Below are positions 37,641 to 50,300 of a DNA stretch of 64,000 bases, one piece after another. The notes below the pieces were generated by a model. It worked only from the letters and a program-made list of their open reading frames with translations. It had not been told where the DNA came from and ran no database searches. Numbering within the stretch: position 1 is the first letter of the stretch; each line of letters begins with the position of its first letter. The stretch spans positions 61,160,232-61,224,231 of the forward strand of contig JANVCC010000018.1 in assembly GCA_025345505.1 (NCBI GenBank), given 5' to 3'. The position numbers and the translations under genes were made by a program. This stretch comes from Todiramphus chloris collaris (taxonomy: Eukaryota > Chordata > Aves > Coraciiformes > Alcedinidae).

Positions 37641-40600
37641 GAATTGTTTATTAGTTCTTTATTGTAGCAGTTGTGAGGACTCTGCCAGTCCATGGGGTTT
37701 GATTTGTTTCACAGCAGTATCATCTTCAGGAGAGCTTGTTCTCACTCTGTCACTGTGGGCTGCTTTTAATCTGCAAAAACAGACACTTACAGGGTGCTCT
37801 ATTTCATCCTTAAATGGACCCCTAAAGTAATCACTATGAACAAAACTGCCACTGACTCTAATAAAGTGAGGCTGCAGAAACTACTCAGCTGCAGACACCC
37901 AAAGCTGGGTGAGATAAATGCCACACTTTGGCTATGCCCAAGCAAATAAATAAAGTAGTGCTAGAAAAGGTCCTGGGATTTGTCAACTATGTGATTAAAA
38001 CATTGGTAATAACTGGGTGCAGTTTTGGTCAGGGCTGACTAGGACTTTTCCAAGGAATTCACGGTATGGTTTGAGGCATCCACACTGGCCAGAAACCAAG
38101 TAGTATTTTGGTTTTGGAAGTCACTGTTTTGGAGACTAACAATTTAATATGATGGGTGCGAACTGCTCTGTGACAGTTCGCCTTAAAAGAATAGTCCCTG
38201 ATACCTTTGATTTGCTAAGATAGACAAAGCCTTTATGTCCAAACTGGAAAGTTCAGAAAATAATTATATTTCACTAAATCTGTGCAAAGAATGGTTTTCC
38301 AGATAACACTTTGTCTCTGATGAAAGCACTGATCAGCCTCTAGAAACTGATGTCAAAAGACTTTATAGTAAAGTATTAACTATTTGTGATTATGAGAGAT
38401 TTGAAAGTACTTTTCACAAAAGCGTGAATTTAAATCCTTGTTCCAGGTCCTTGTACTTATTGTAAATTCTCTCCAAAGACTGATCTGCTGTTCTCCACTT
38501 TCGCTGTATTGTAGAGCTGGTGTTATCAGTCACTTGTTTTTCTCTTCAGAGGTGTGGTTACACATTCTGAACTGGAGAACTAGCTTGTTTGTATGCTCAC
38601 ATGTAAATTTGCACTTGTTCGTGTACCCCTTATATACCAGGAAAAACATTTTCATATTGTTTCCTTTTGAATGAGGTGTAATGAGGTTTTAAAAGATGTT
38701 AATGCTTTCTGATTTGGAAGAAGGTCAACGTATCTGGTAATTTAAGTGCTCTGGAAGCACAGCCCCTTGATGTGGACTGGTCAATGAGAAGTGATTCTTC
38801 GAAGCTTTGTTGTGATGTTGAATGGGATAAAGAATATTTCTAGTAAACTTCAAAATTATCCATGTTTTGATATAAAGACTATTGGTATTCTTTGTTATCT
38901 TTCTCAGCAGGAGGTGAGGTAAGATAGTTCATTTGGTGTTGCTGAGTGACAGATATCAGGTCCTCTAGATGTCAGATGTAAGGTACAGGTTGCCAGGATT
39001 CAAAACAATGGTTAGAAAAATTCTCAAGGACGGTTAGAAAAAGCTTTAGAGATATAATTTTGGGACTATTGTACTGTGCCTGGTCTAGGTACAGAGAGCT
39101 GAGAAATTTATTAACTGTTCTTCTTTATAAAAGAAGCCTTGAGTTTTCACTTTGTCCTGTGTTTTTGATAAAGAATGTTGAAGAATCTTCTAAGAAGTAC
39201 TTTTCCCCATTATCTCTTCTTATGGGTTCTCAGGCAGCCTTGCACATTCCTGATTTTCCCTTTAAAAAATACCATATTAATCCTTTATGTAGCTCACTGG
39301 TGGGTGGAGACACTCATGTCCTGGACACTTGTGGTGAAGGTCAACAGAGTAGACAAAGTTGCGGTATTTTGTGTTTGTTTCATGAAAATGTTCAGGAACA
39401 AAATTGTAAAATATTTATTTTATGTATTGTTTCAAGTATTATGCAAAACCAATAAAAGTAAGTTGAAAGAAAACATCAGCATTTCTGATTTTAAATATCA
39501 AAGGACAGGAAATTCTCCATCCTTGATTTCCCATTGGGATTATAGCAACTCACTGTTCTGAAATTCCCTGCTTTAGCGTGATATGACGTGCAAAGGATAA
39601 GCAGGATGACATTGAGTTTCAGCTTTGTTTGGTTCCAGACAGACCCTTCATAGTTATCACACCATTGTAAGGTGACATCCGTAAGCTTCCAAAGATATCA
39701 CAGCCTAAACACTTTTTGATACTGGATTAACATCCTTTTCCACGGGAAAGACACATTTCTAATCTTTTTCCAGGCTTCTGTATTATTGCAATAGGCTTTT
39801 TTAATCCCTTCTATAGAGTGTCCAGATAAAAATAAATGTGCAATCAAGCAATGTCGAATCTCCATGTTGAGAAGAGTGGTGGACTTAGGACAGAGCTTTC
39901 TCTCATAAAGAAATATAACTGTGGGAGAACCAATATACTTCAAAACACTAATCAGGCTGGCCCATGTCGTGTTTAAAGCTACTGTTGTTAGGGAGCACCA
40001 GCAGAGCAGTTTAGTAGCAGCTAAACAGCTACTACTGTCTAGTAGAGGTAAATAGACAGTTATGTAATCACAATAATGTCCAGAATGCCACTGATGTGTG
40101 ACAGCTTTGATTTTTGGTGGACATTAAGTGATGAACAGGACCTATTATTTAACTTGTATGTGGTTAAAACAATAGAAGACAGTTTCAGTCAATGATGGTG
40201 GTTTAGGAGATAGGTGTAGAGAGGAAAGCTGCCTTTCTGCTCTTCAGGAAGTCAGGGTTGGGTCTTGGGATTTTGCTTGGGATATACGTTGATGGCTGCC
40301 ACCTGGACATGGGGGATGTTGAGTCTTGTCCACATAAGACCCCAGGGCAACTACTATACGTGGAAGTTGGAATTACTAAGCAGTATAAGCCCAGTGTCAG
40401 TAGACCTCCTAGTTCAGCTGGAGCATGATTTCCAGTGGCCAAAGAGGTCTGTCTGTCATCTGTAGATTAATTTAGCAATGTCTGGAAACTGAGCTACTCA
40501 TAAAGACAACTTCTTATGTTACAGGAGTTAGATTTCTGGTAAACTATTATATTTTTTCATTTATAAATCTAATACTGCAGTGGATGTTTCCTAATGTATG

Positions 40601-41569
40601 GAGGAAGAAGGCCCCAGTCAGTTGTGAAATACCACACTGAACAAAAAAAAAAAAAACTTTGTTATCCTTCTCTTGGATTACTGTACATCCAGATGGGAAG
40701 ATTAGTTTTATTTAGAGATTTTTTAACTTGAGCAGTTTTTTTTGCTTGGTGATTGTTTTCAAAATTAGAAACTCCTTGGTTTCAGTTTTGTGATTTTTTT
40801 ACAAAATTTAATTATTCTGAAACAGACTTTTTTTTTTAGGATAATCCCTTTTATGTTTCCCTTTGAAAGGAAGTTGTGAGAAGGCAGTTTTCATTTCTAT
40901 CCTCATTCACATTTTTGTACAAATCCAATTAGCTTTGTGCAAGATGAATGTGTCAAAACTAAATACAGAACAGACCGCCTGATATGCAGAGCTGGCAATG
41001 CTTGGCTCTCTCCTTTAGATGTGTCCTTACAGTTCCTGTTGCTGTCAATGTGTGATGCCTGCTGATACTCCAGGGATTCATCCAGTGACTTCCAGAGTCG
41101 GAGGGAGAAGCTGGGGTGGTGGTGATCAGCTTCAGCTCAAGAATCACTGTTGTACCAGTCAGGATCTTTACTCCTCTGCAGATTAGAGACAAACGGAGCC
41201 TCTCATATGCTCACCAACTCGTTACCTGTATGTGCTGGGTTTACTTACATATACATTCATAATGAAAAACCAAATGGTCAACAAGAACAAGGCTAATTTA
41301 ATAACTGTGCTCTTAAGTCACCAAGGTGCCTTTCAGGAATAAAGATTGTGCAGCGTTCCCAATCTAACATGACACTTGTTTTCAAAATATCTCCCCTCGA
41401 AGCTCATTTATCTCATTTAAGTTGCTCAGTTGTTCAGTTGACTTTATGAGGTAAGAATGTTCACCAGTCTGCACTATTAGTTCCTGTATTTATTCATCCA
41501 TTACTCAACAAGATAAATGTAGTCATACTGTTAGTGTAAGAAACAGTACACAGAACTAGAGGCAACTGG
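37641..41569. other. unique non-coding DNA
   Basis: No supported gene or recognised transposon. Two overlapping plus-strand open frames of about 130 codons at 39.06-39.56 kb lie in different phases and show no domain features, so I treat both as chance. A poly-A run lies near 40.65 kb. Confidence 0.6.
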
Positions 41570-41720
41570 AACGTTACTCCCATCCCTTTCAGTGAGTTGG
41601 TGACCTTTAGCAAGCTTGTGTAATCAGTCCTTTCCTCCATTTCCCATCTGTACAGTATCTAACTGTAAAACTTATCCTGCCTCAAGGGTAATGTTAAATA
41701 ATATTGTAAAAAATAAGTAA
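41570..41720 (+). mobile_element. MIR-like SINE, plus orientation
   Basis: Blocks in MIR sense order are TTGGTGACCTTTAGCAAGCT, then TTTCCTCCATTTCCCATCTG followed by TACAGTA, then CTTATCCTGCCTCAAGGGTA and ATGTTAAATAATATTGT. These correspond to the MIR core TGACCTTGGGCAAGTTACTT, TCAGTTTCCTCATCTGTAAA and the downstream TACCTCATAGGGTTG part. The tRNA-like head to the left is poorly preserved, so the left boundary is approximate. Confidence 0.7.
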
Positions 41721-44700
41721 CATAAAAATGGAAAGAACTAAAAAAAAAAGTCACAGAGATACCAAATGGTTTCCACATGTAGAGACCTGTTAAAACTCAT
41801 TACATTGTTTGTATCAGTCTCAGCATGAGATTTGCTGCAGTCTCTTCAGTTAGTAGGTTAGTACTGCATTGCCAGCATTAAAAATATAGAAATAATCAGC
41901 ATCCATAATGCAGATGTGTCTGAACAGCAAGAGTTTAGATCCAAGTGTAAATTTTGTGTGTTTTCATATAAACAGGAGGTACTTCAAAACCTTTTTTAAT
42001 TGGAACGCAGCACATTTCCACTGAAAAACTTGTTTGCACTGAACAGCATTTTCACCTGGGTTATTAATTAGGATCACATGGCATAAAATGAATAGTACCC
42101 TTCAGTTTAAAATAAAGTCAATTAAATATAATTTCACTACTTATGTATTATGTAAATTTTGTTTCAAATGAATTTTTGTAAATGCTAGGAAAATAAGTTT
42201 GAACAAAGTTTCTAATTGCTATTGTAAAAAACCTAATTGTTCTTTCTTTGTAAAATGATACAGATGCACCATTTGTAATATGTGCAGCTTTATCAGATCC
42301 ACATGGCTCAGGTATATTGCAATATACATGAGAAACCATGACTCATTTGTGCAGAATGACAAGTGCCATAAGTAAATACACACACCATAATAATGTATTA
42401 AAGTTTTTAAAAGAGGATTTTTAATAACAGGTGCTTTCAGATTCTGACAAGAAAAGTGCTTCTGCACAACTTCAAAATGTACCACTGCCTCCCACAAAGT
42501 ATAATTCACTCATCAATCTTTTCCCCCAACAAATTATAACTGTATTTTTGTGGTTGATCATAAGCGTTAAATGTTATATACTAAGGTATATAACAAAATA
42601 AAACAGGAAAACTGGAAACTTCATTTTCCTTACTGCTTTCTCATTTCTTTAAAGCTAAGAGGAAATAATAGAATTTACCCATGGCTTCAGAAAAAGTGTT
42701 CTGTTTACTGTGAAGGGAATGACATATTTTCCTTTAGTTGTTTGTGAGCCTCACAGCTGTATTGTGCTATTCACTTTGTACTCTTCCCGGGTGATCAATT
42801 AGTCCTAGTAACTATGACCAAAACAGTATTAAAAACATCTTTTTAATTCCTTCACAAAAATGCAATGAATCTAGAGTTGTGAAACGGTCTGTGCTGGCTT
42901 CCAGCTATAACCAAACAGTCTGAATGTCCTACATGTCCTCATGAGACCATTCGCAATTCCCTCTTTTCTGCTTACCTGCCAGCCTTGCCATCCCGTGGCA
43001 ACTGAGAGAACATTTCTTCTGCTGTGCAAATCCAGCCTCTAACATTCGGGATCAGCACTGATTTTAGCGTCCAAATGTACTGCAGATGTTGACTCCTAGA
43101 GTCAGCTAAATCCTTCTAACTTTAATTGATGAAGAGTTGGGCATCCAGGCTTTTCAAAAAAGTCCACCAGAGTTTTAAATGTGATGTAGTTGTTAATTAG
43201 TTGGGAATTTTATAAAACAGATGTTCTACCAGTACAGAGACTTAATTTAAAGAAATAACTAGGTAAGACATTCAGTATCTTAGCAGTTGTCTGAAAATAT
43301 ACAGGGAGATGTATTTTTCTTGAAGCCTAAAATGTAAAATTAAATCTTTTGAAAAGAAAATGCTACATTTTACACCCAGTTTTCCCTGTAGTGGACCACA
43401 TAAAGAACAAATTACATATGGCACATAGCAGTCACATTACTTAATAAGCCTGCTGCAACAAATTCAGATGTATGGTGATAAGGTTGGTAACAGACACTGA
43501 AGAGAAATTATGCCATGCAGATTAGTCAGAAGCAAATTGGTTAATACTAAAAATCAGAGGTATTATCTAGTTTTCTGAGGATGAGTAGCAAATGTATGAC
43601 AGAAACTGCACCAGTAATATGTTCACCATGTTGGCTTTGGCAGCTGATAGTGGAAGATATAAGCAAAACCAGGCCAAAAGGCAATGTAAGATTATTCCCA
43701 TGACAACAAGAGGTTATCATTTTTTTCTTCTACGGATAAAGTACAGTTCTCAGTTTACCCCCAGAAAAGCAATATGTAGCTGAACAGGCAGTAACAGGAG
43801 ACACGGCCTCACCATTTTTGCAAAATACTTGAGGTTTAATACATACAGCAGGATGACATGTCTCTCCAAGAGAATTTCTCTTTGGAAGGTAAAACCAGAT
43901 GAGAGAAAGGAACCACATTCAACTAAATGCTTTTCTAACCTTCATTTAGCTCCCATAAATAGTAGATGTTGCCTCTTAGCAATGCCTGAAAAAATAGTAA
44001 CTATTTCTTTTTTTCTTGTTTCTATTACAAAGAAAGCTGGTTTAGTACAGAGTTGTTCTATGAAATTAATTTGTCGCCTGCTTTTTACTAAGTATTATCT
44101 TTCTTATATAATGTGCTACACTGTATGTCATAGTTATTTGAAATGTGAGGTACAGGATTTTTTTCTTCTGAAAAAATTATGGTTCTTCACAATCAAATAT
44201 GAAATACTTTAAAACTTTTTAGTGATGAATACTTATTAAGAAAAGAAAGCATGGCAGGTAAAGTGTTTGCAGTAGGCTGACTTAAGAGGTCTTTTACCCT
44301 CCAATATGCTCTGGATCTTATTTGGCTTACACATAGAAGTGAATTTCATAATATCATTCCAGATTTGTTTAAATACCTGTTCAGAAAACAGAATTATGAC
44401 AGTTGCAGGTAGCTATGAAACTATGATGGCTTTATTTTCTCTAGGCTGCTGACTGACAGCTCAAGAAAACTTTCAGTGCAGACCTAGGGAACATTTTGTT
44501 CCCATGGAGTTGTTTTTCTGTTCTTTATTCCTGTTGTTTCTGCAGTCTAAAATAAGCCTCTTTAGAAAGAAATTCTTTTACAATTTTGTATTTGCTATCA
44601 AGATGCACATCACTGGGGAAGGTCTTGGGCCTGCAAGAGAAAGAAGCTACCTGTGCAATTCATTCCTTCTGTAAACTCCTATGACGACTTATACCACAAA

Positions 44701-44853
44701 TTAAAACAACTTTATCCTTTTCTTTTACTATCTCAAGGATAAGCATGTAGTCTTGGCTAAGAGATTATAAGCAGAATCTGTTGGGAAGCAAGAGAAAACA
44801 GCAGCATTGCACAGCCAAAAATACACCTGTTTTGAACTGATGTTTTCACATAT

Positions 44854-44904
44854 TAAAAAAAAAAAAATTAAAAAAAGAAATAAAAAAAAGACTGTAAAAA
44901 AAAG
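44854..44904. repeat. A-rich tract
   Basis: Several poly-A runs broken by TT, G and T bases. No transposon body was recognised on either side. Confidence 0.88.
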
Positions 44905-47280
44905 TCACTGCTTCTGGAGATTATTTTCAGAGAGAAAATTAGTCTTTTTAGCATTGCTCCGAAGGACTGCAACCTTGTAAACTGCAACTAGTATATCACA
45001 AACCCATGGAATTCCTCCTATCTAAAATATGTTCATAGTGATTACTGCAGAAACATCTAAATATTTCCTAACAATTATGGCATTTGCATGGCTCCAGATA
45101 TGTTATTGATCTCACTTCGAAAGTCATCAAAAAGATGTGTTAGTATCAATGACACTTTATTTTAATGCAGAAGATATTATTTCCCCATGTCTAATATGAC
45201 AATTCTTGAAATGTAAATTTCTCCTGTCAAAACAACATTTGCTGCTTTCTAGCTCCATATGTTCTGCATGTAGGAACAAGATGTATGCTGGCTGTACTTG
45301 AAGTTCTGTCAGTCATTTCTGCAGTGCTAAGGTTACTTATTCTTTGATTTTCTTTTCTGGATTGTGCTAATATAAGGGTGCTTCTAACTGACAGTTACGA
45401 CTGTAAAAGCATGTGTTAACAGGCTAAAATACCACTATAGATGCCCATTTTTACAGTAGGTGTTTCATAACATATTGGACAGATGCCCACAAAATTTTGT
45501 ATCAGGCCATTGGTACGAAACAAGAGAGGATAGTGCTTATACATTAAGATTGTTTATAGTGGCAAGAAGAGTTTGGAAATAAGTACAAGATAGGACAGCT
45601 CAAAATGTTTGAGAAGGATAACCAGAATGAAATCTGGGAGTAAAGCTGTGTTATGACACACTGAAATCATCTACGCAGATAATGAAAATGAGGCCTGAGG
45701 CCATTCTTTGTTTGTGTCCTCTTTGCATAGCAGCGGTGCCCAGGTTTCCTTAGGGCATTGTCTGATGACACAGTGCTTCAGAAAGGATTTTGTTTGTACA
45801 GTTTTATTTGAAGAGTCCCTCAAGGATGGTAGACATTAAATGCAAATTTACCTTGGGGAAAGATCATGGAGACAGAGAGAGAAAGGAAAAAGATCACTTT
45901 TAACAAGATGACCAATTTTGCAGTCATTGTATAGTTAACCATGGCACCCTACTACCTTCAGACACAAGTAGTGTGTAATGCACAAGTGAGGAACTCAGGG
46001 AACGTAGTTTCCTGCCTTCTGTCTCTAAGTGCTCTATTTCCACTTTTGCTAAAGCTATCCGCTTGACCCTACCTTCCATGTGTTTGCTTTAAAGTTTGTT
46101 CGATGACTTCTAACTCTCTCCTACCTGATTTCTTGGTCAAGTGCTAGTTCTGTTACCTCAGTCTGCATTTATGCCAGACGATGAGTGAAAGTAGCGGGCT
46201 CATGAACACATTACCTTCTTGTTTTCATGCTTTTCACTTAGGTTGTTCTCACCAGCTTCCATTCCTTAAAAATTAAGTCTTGGAAAGGATCAAGAAGAAC
46301 TGCCTCAGTGTGTGCCAATGTTTTAGGGAACCAAGAATGCCCATCTCTTGAGAGGTAGGTGGCCACTAGTGCTTTGTACCACTCAGAAAGTGGTCAGGGA
46401 GGTAGTCTTATTATGCAGGAGGAACCCAGTGCCTGTGTCAGCTTACTAGCACTCAGTCTTCTTGGCCTTTCTGAGACCGTCCCTTTGTATGCGAAATGTA
46501 CAGTATGCAGTGGGCACACACAAATAAGCAGGTGCCAAAATTCATCCCACGTTGCTCTGAATAGCCTGTGGAGACTCTTCAAGAGATTTGTTCTCCCACA
46601 GACTTTTGATTTGCTTCTTGGAAAGAGTGGTGTGTCAGTCAGTACTTCTGAGGCTTTGACCCTTCTTTTGATCCTGTAGATCAGTAGGAAATGCGTGAGA
46701 AAAACATATGGCTTGAGACCTAAATTTTCACAAATTAATCTTATATTTTCCTCCCATTAGGTATTTCAATAGAAAGTGAAAGTTAAAACAGCAGTGACCA
46801 TACAAAGCAGCTGGGAGAACAGCCCAGCTCTACAACTCGTAGGAGGAGGAAAGACAATTATGTGGTCCAGAAAATGCTTAATTGCAGACTTTGATGTTTC
46901 ACATCAGAGCAACAATAAATAGAGACAATAAATTTGCCTTTTCCCTAGTATTGATATTTTCCTCCCATCTTCCCTCCCACTTAGAACTGTTTTTGTGGTG
47001 AGAGGATCCATTACATAATCTACAGATGGTTTACGTTCTTTAAAATGTAAACTAGAAAATTAACTGTAATACAGATTTGTCCCATGAGGGCAAAATTTAG
47101 TCTTCTCTTTAACATTTCCTGGATGATGACACCCCCTCACAACATACATACAAGTTGTGCCTCGCCCAGTAACACACACTTGCCTGTGACTTATTGCTTA
47201 TTAAACCCCAATATTTTTATTGCTTAGTAATTCTAGATTTGACTCCCAGTGCCGATGTTATAAACACTTAGAAGTAGGGA

Positions 47281-47300
47281 TGTCGTATTGAAATACGACA
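47281..47300. repeat. perfect 9-bp-arm hairpin
   Basis: TGTCGTATTGAAATACGACA has arms TGTCGTATT and AATACGACA with a two-base spacer. It includes CpG dinucleotides, which are otherwise scarce here. No function is implied by context. Confidence 0.85.
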
Positions 47301-50300
47301 GGGGGCTCAGGGCTACTGGTACCTCCCTAATGAAGTCACACACAGTTAAACTTGTTTTGCGTTAACTGAAGAAGGAAACAAAGCAGTTAAATGGATATAT
47401 GCATTTTCCAGCAACATTAATCCATTTCAAACCAATCTTAACCATAGTAAATCACAGGTCTGTGAGAAAATGAACTGCCTAAAGGTTCACCTCAGGCTAT
47501 TTATCCCACAAACAAGTTACTGAATACTGCCAACAATAGTTGGTTGGGAATTATTGCTCAATTTAGTTGTAATTACTTATTTTTCTGTGTCTTCTGTTCA
47601 GACTAGCTAAGGGTCTACAGCACAGTAAATTCCAGAAGGAAAAGCATTTCCAGAGTGCTGATGGAGATTGACACTGTCAGTGTTGAAAGTTTATTTGAGC
47701 AATGTGTTTTAACTCCTGGAGGGCAGAGAAACCTTCTTTTTCACTGGGAAAGCTTAGAAAGGGAGGAACTCTCAAAACAAATCTGCATACTTATTCTACT
47801 CTGCAGAAAATCATCCAGATGTTAATAGAACCTGAATTTTCAGTTTAAGTATGCCTCAGTTCTGATACTAAATAGGGAAGCTGGAAACTTTACCCATGAA
47901 ATATGGTATAGCTGCAATATAATAGTTGCAATGTAATAGCAGTAACTTGAAGAGCAGCACATGTAACATTCTGGCTGTTAATAGTATTTTAGAGGCAATT
48001 GTCAGTGTGCTGTGATTACACCACATTTATAAATGGGTGGGCATACACACAATACATACCAATTGAAGATAAGTGTTCTTTTTTGCAGTCCAATTTAGTG
48101 GAACACTGAACTTACCAAATGTAGGTCTAAATTTTCAGGGAAGTATACGATTTTATCTATAATCATTGCAGGAACTATTGAAAAGACCCAGGGAAGTAAT
48201 ATGTAAACAATCACAATTTTTATAGATCTTGGGCAATTTCAGTAGCTGAAAGTTTCTAGTGGTATTCGCTACCTATGGGAATGTTTATATATGCAGCTTT
48301 CAAGTTGTATTCTTTATACACATATTTTCATGTAAGAAAGGCTAAGTAAAGTTCTCAAAGAACTAAGAACTGGCATTTCGAGGTCATATGAATAGGGTGA
48401 GCTTTTTGCATTCATTCAATCCAGAAAAAAAATGATTAAATGTGGGCCTGTTAAATTTAAAATAAGGTGTGTTATAGAGAAAAGAAGCTTTTGTCTCTAA
48501 ACAAATAAAAACAATGGCTGAATTTTCTTTTACTAAGGCCGACAAAAGCAAAATTCAAAAGTATTTGACATTTAAGTGCATCTCAAGATTATGCAGAGTA
48601 TTAGTAGGGAACTTCCTTGTTTGACATAAACATTGATTTAATCACTAACAGATATTATTACAAGGCCACATTCTGAGGGAGGTGCTTGTGAAAAAGCTGT
48701 GGGCAGAGTAGATTACATATGTCAGTCTGCTCTGGTAGTTCCTGTACTTTCTTTTGTCCCTGTCACAGAGGAGCAACAGAAATGGAAATACCACAAGTCT
48801 AACAAGGCATTAGAAATCTAGCAATTGCTATGCTGTGATATTTCATCAGTATTTGAGATGAATCCACTCTAAGTCTTCTTCCAGGAAGCCTGAAGACAAA
48901 GAGCATGTGGCCTGAATCCTTGTGAAATACTGCGCTTAATTTTCAAGTATTTATATGAGTGGCCAGTTGTTTTTAAAAAAGTTTGCCAAGACTTATAAAG
49001 TAGTGTTACTTTTCACACTAACAGACTTTGCATCTATAAATCCTTATGCTTTTACATACTAGAGAACTTTATTCAAGTACTTTTTAAAGGTAATGAAGAC
49101 AGAAACATAACAGGAAAACAGAAATATGAATAACAGTAGCATTTTTTTGCCTCTGAAATCTTCTGCTTTTTCATAGAAGCATATAGGTGTTTGTTCTCCC
49201 TTAAATTCTTTTAATCAGTTGTGTCTATGAGTGCATCTTTTAACTCTGATTTCTAAAGGAATGAAAAATTACACACAGTCACTGAAAAGAAACAACATTG
49301 TTACATAGAATCCACTTCTTTCTACTTGGTAAGAGAGAATCATATTAACTTAAAGTAACTTTAAAAAAAAAAAAAAATCTGGTTCTTAAAAAATATTTGG
49401 CATACAAATTGTGTGTAATTAACACATCTTCTCTATTTGGAGGTATAATAATCCCTGTCACCTCCTGCAAAAAGATGATTATCCAATCTTTATTGTCATA
49501 TTTGGCTGATGATATAAAATCAAGCACCTCATTGACTATTGCCATGTTGGAAGAGACATATGTTTTGAACATCATACGCAGAACATGAAGAACAGAACAG
49601 AGTGAAGAAACCTATAAATATGGTTCCTACTCCAGTAACCTTTTAACTGACTAAGCTGACTTTTCAAAAATTTGTCTCTGTAACTTAAAAAGGTCAAAAG
49701 TGTGCATGTTCAAATTCCATGCCAGAAAAACTCCTATATTTTTAAACACTATACACATTAAAATGATTAAAATGGTTGACTGTTAATTACATGCATTTAG
49801 TAAGTAGAAAATTAAGATGAGACTTACTGCAGTTCTTACGACAAACACTCTCATATCTTTACTTGCTCAATTTTGTCATAGGTAAGAGTTTAGCCCTATT
49901 TATTTCTATCACTTGATTTGCATCTCTCTTTTAAAATGTGTAATGCTTTAATTTACCATACAGACAGAAGCTGAAGAATGACTTCAAAAACATTTTTTTC
50001 ATAAGGTTTTCCTCACAACGTAAAAGACAAAACAAAAAAAAAGACCAAACTAAGGGCATATTTTGTCTGGGATGTATACACCCTGTTTATTGCTACATAT
50101 CTCAAATCCTCAAATGCAGGTGGTGTGAGCCCAGGAATGCTGGAAATGGAAACCCAATCTATGAATGATCACGTAATACCAGAGAAGAAATATAAGATGC
50201 GTTACTGCATTGCATAACTGACTAGAGTAGATTTTCCATCCACTCTCTGAATTGGCTTTTTTTCTGTCAGTTGTGCCCTATTTTTCTGCAGTTTTACTTA

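Noticed and set aside
37402-37830. 142-codon plus-strand open frame, the longest in the window
   Set aside because: It overlaps a minus-orientation MIR-like SINE, shows no domain-like features and has no splice or promoter context.
39060-39561. Two overlapping open frames of about 130 codons
   Set aside because: They are in different phases over the same DNA and show no domain or compositional signature of coding sequence.
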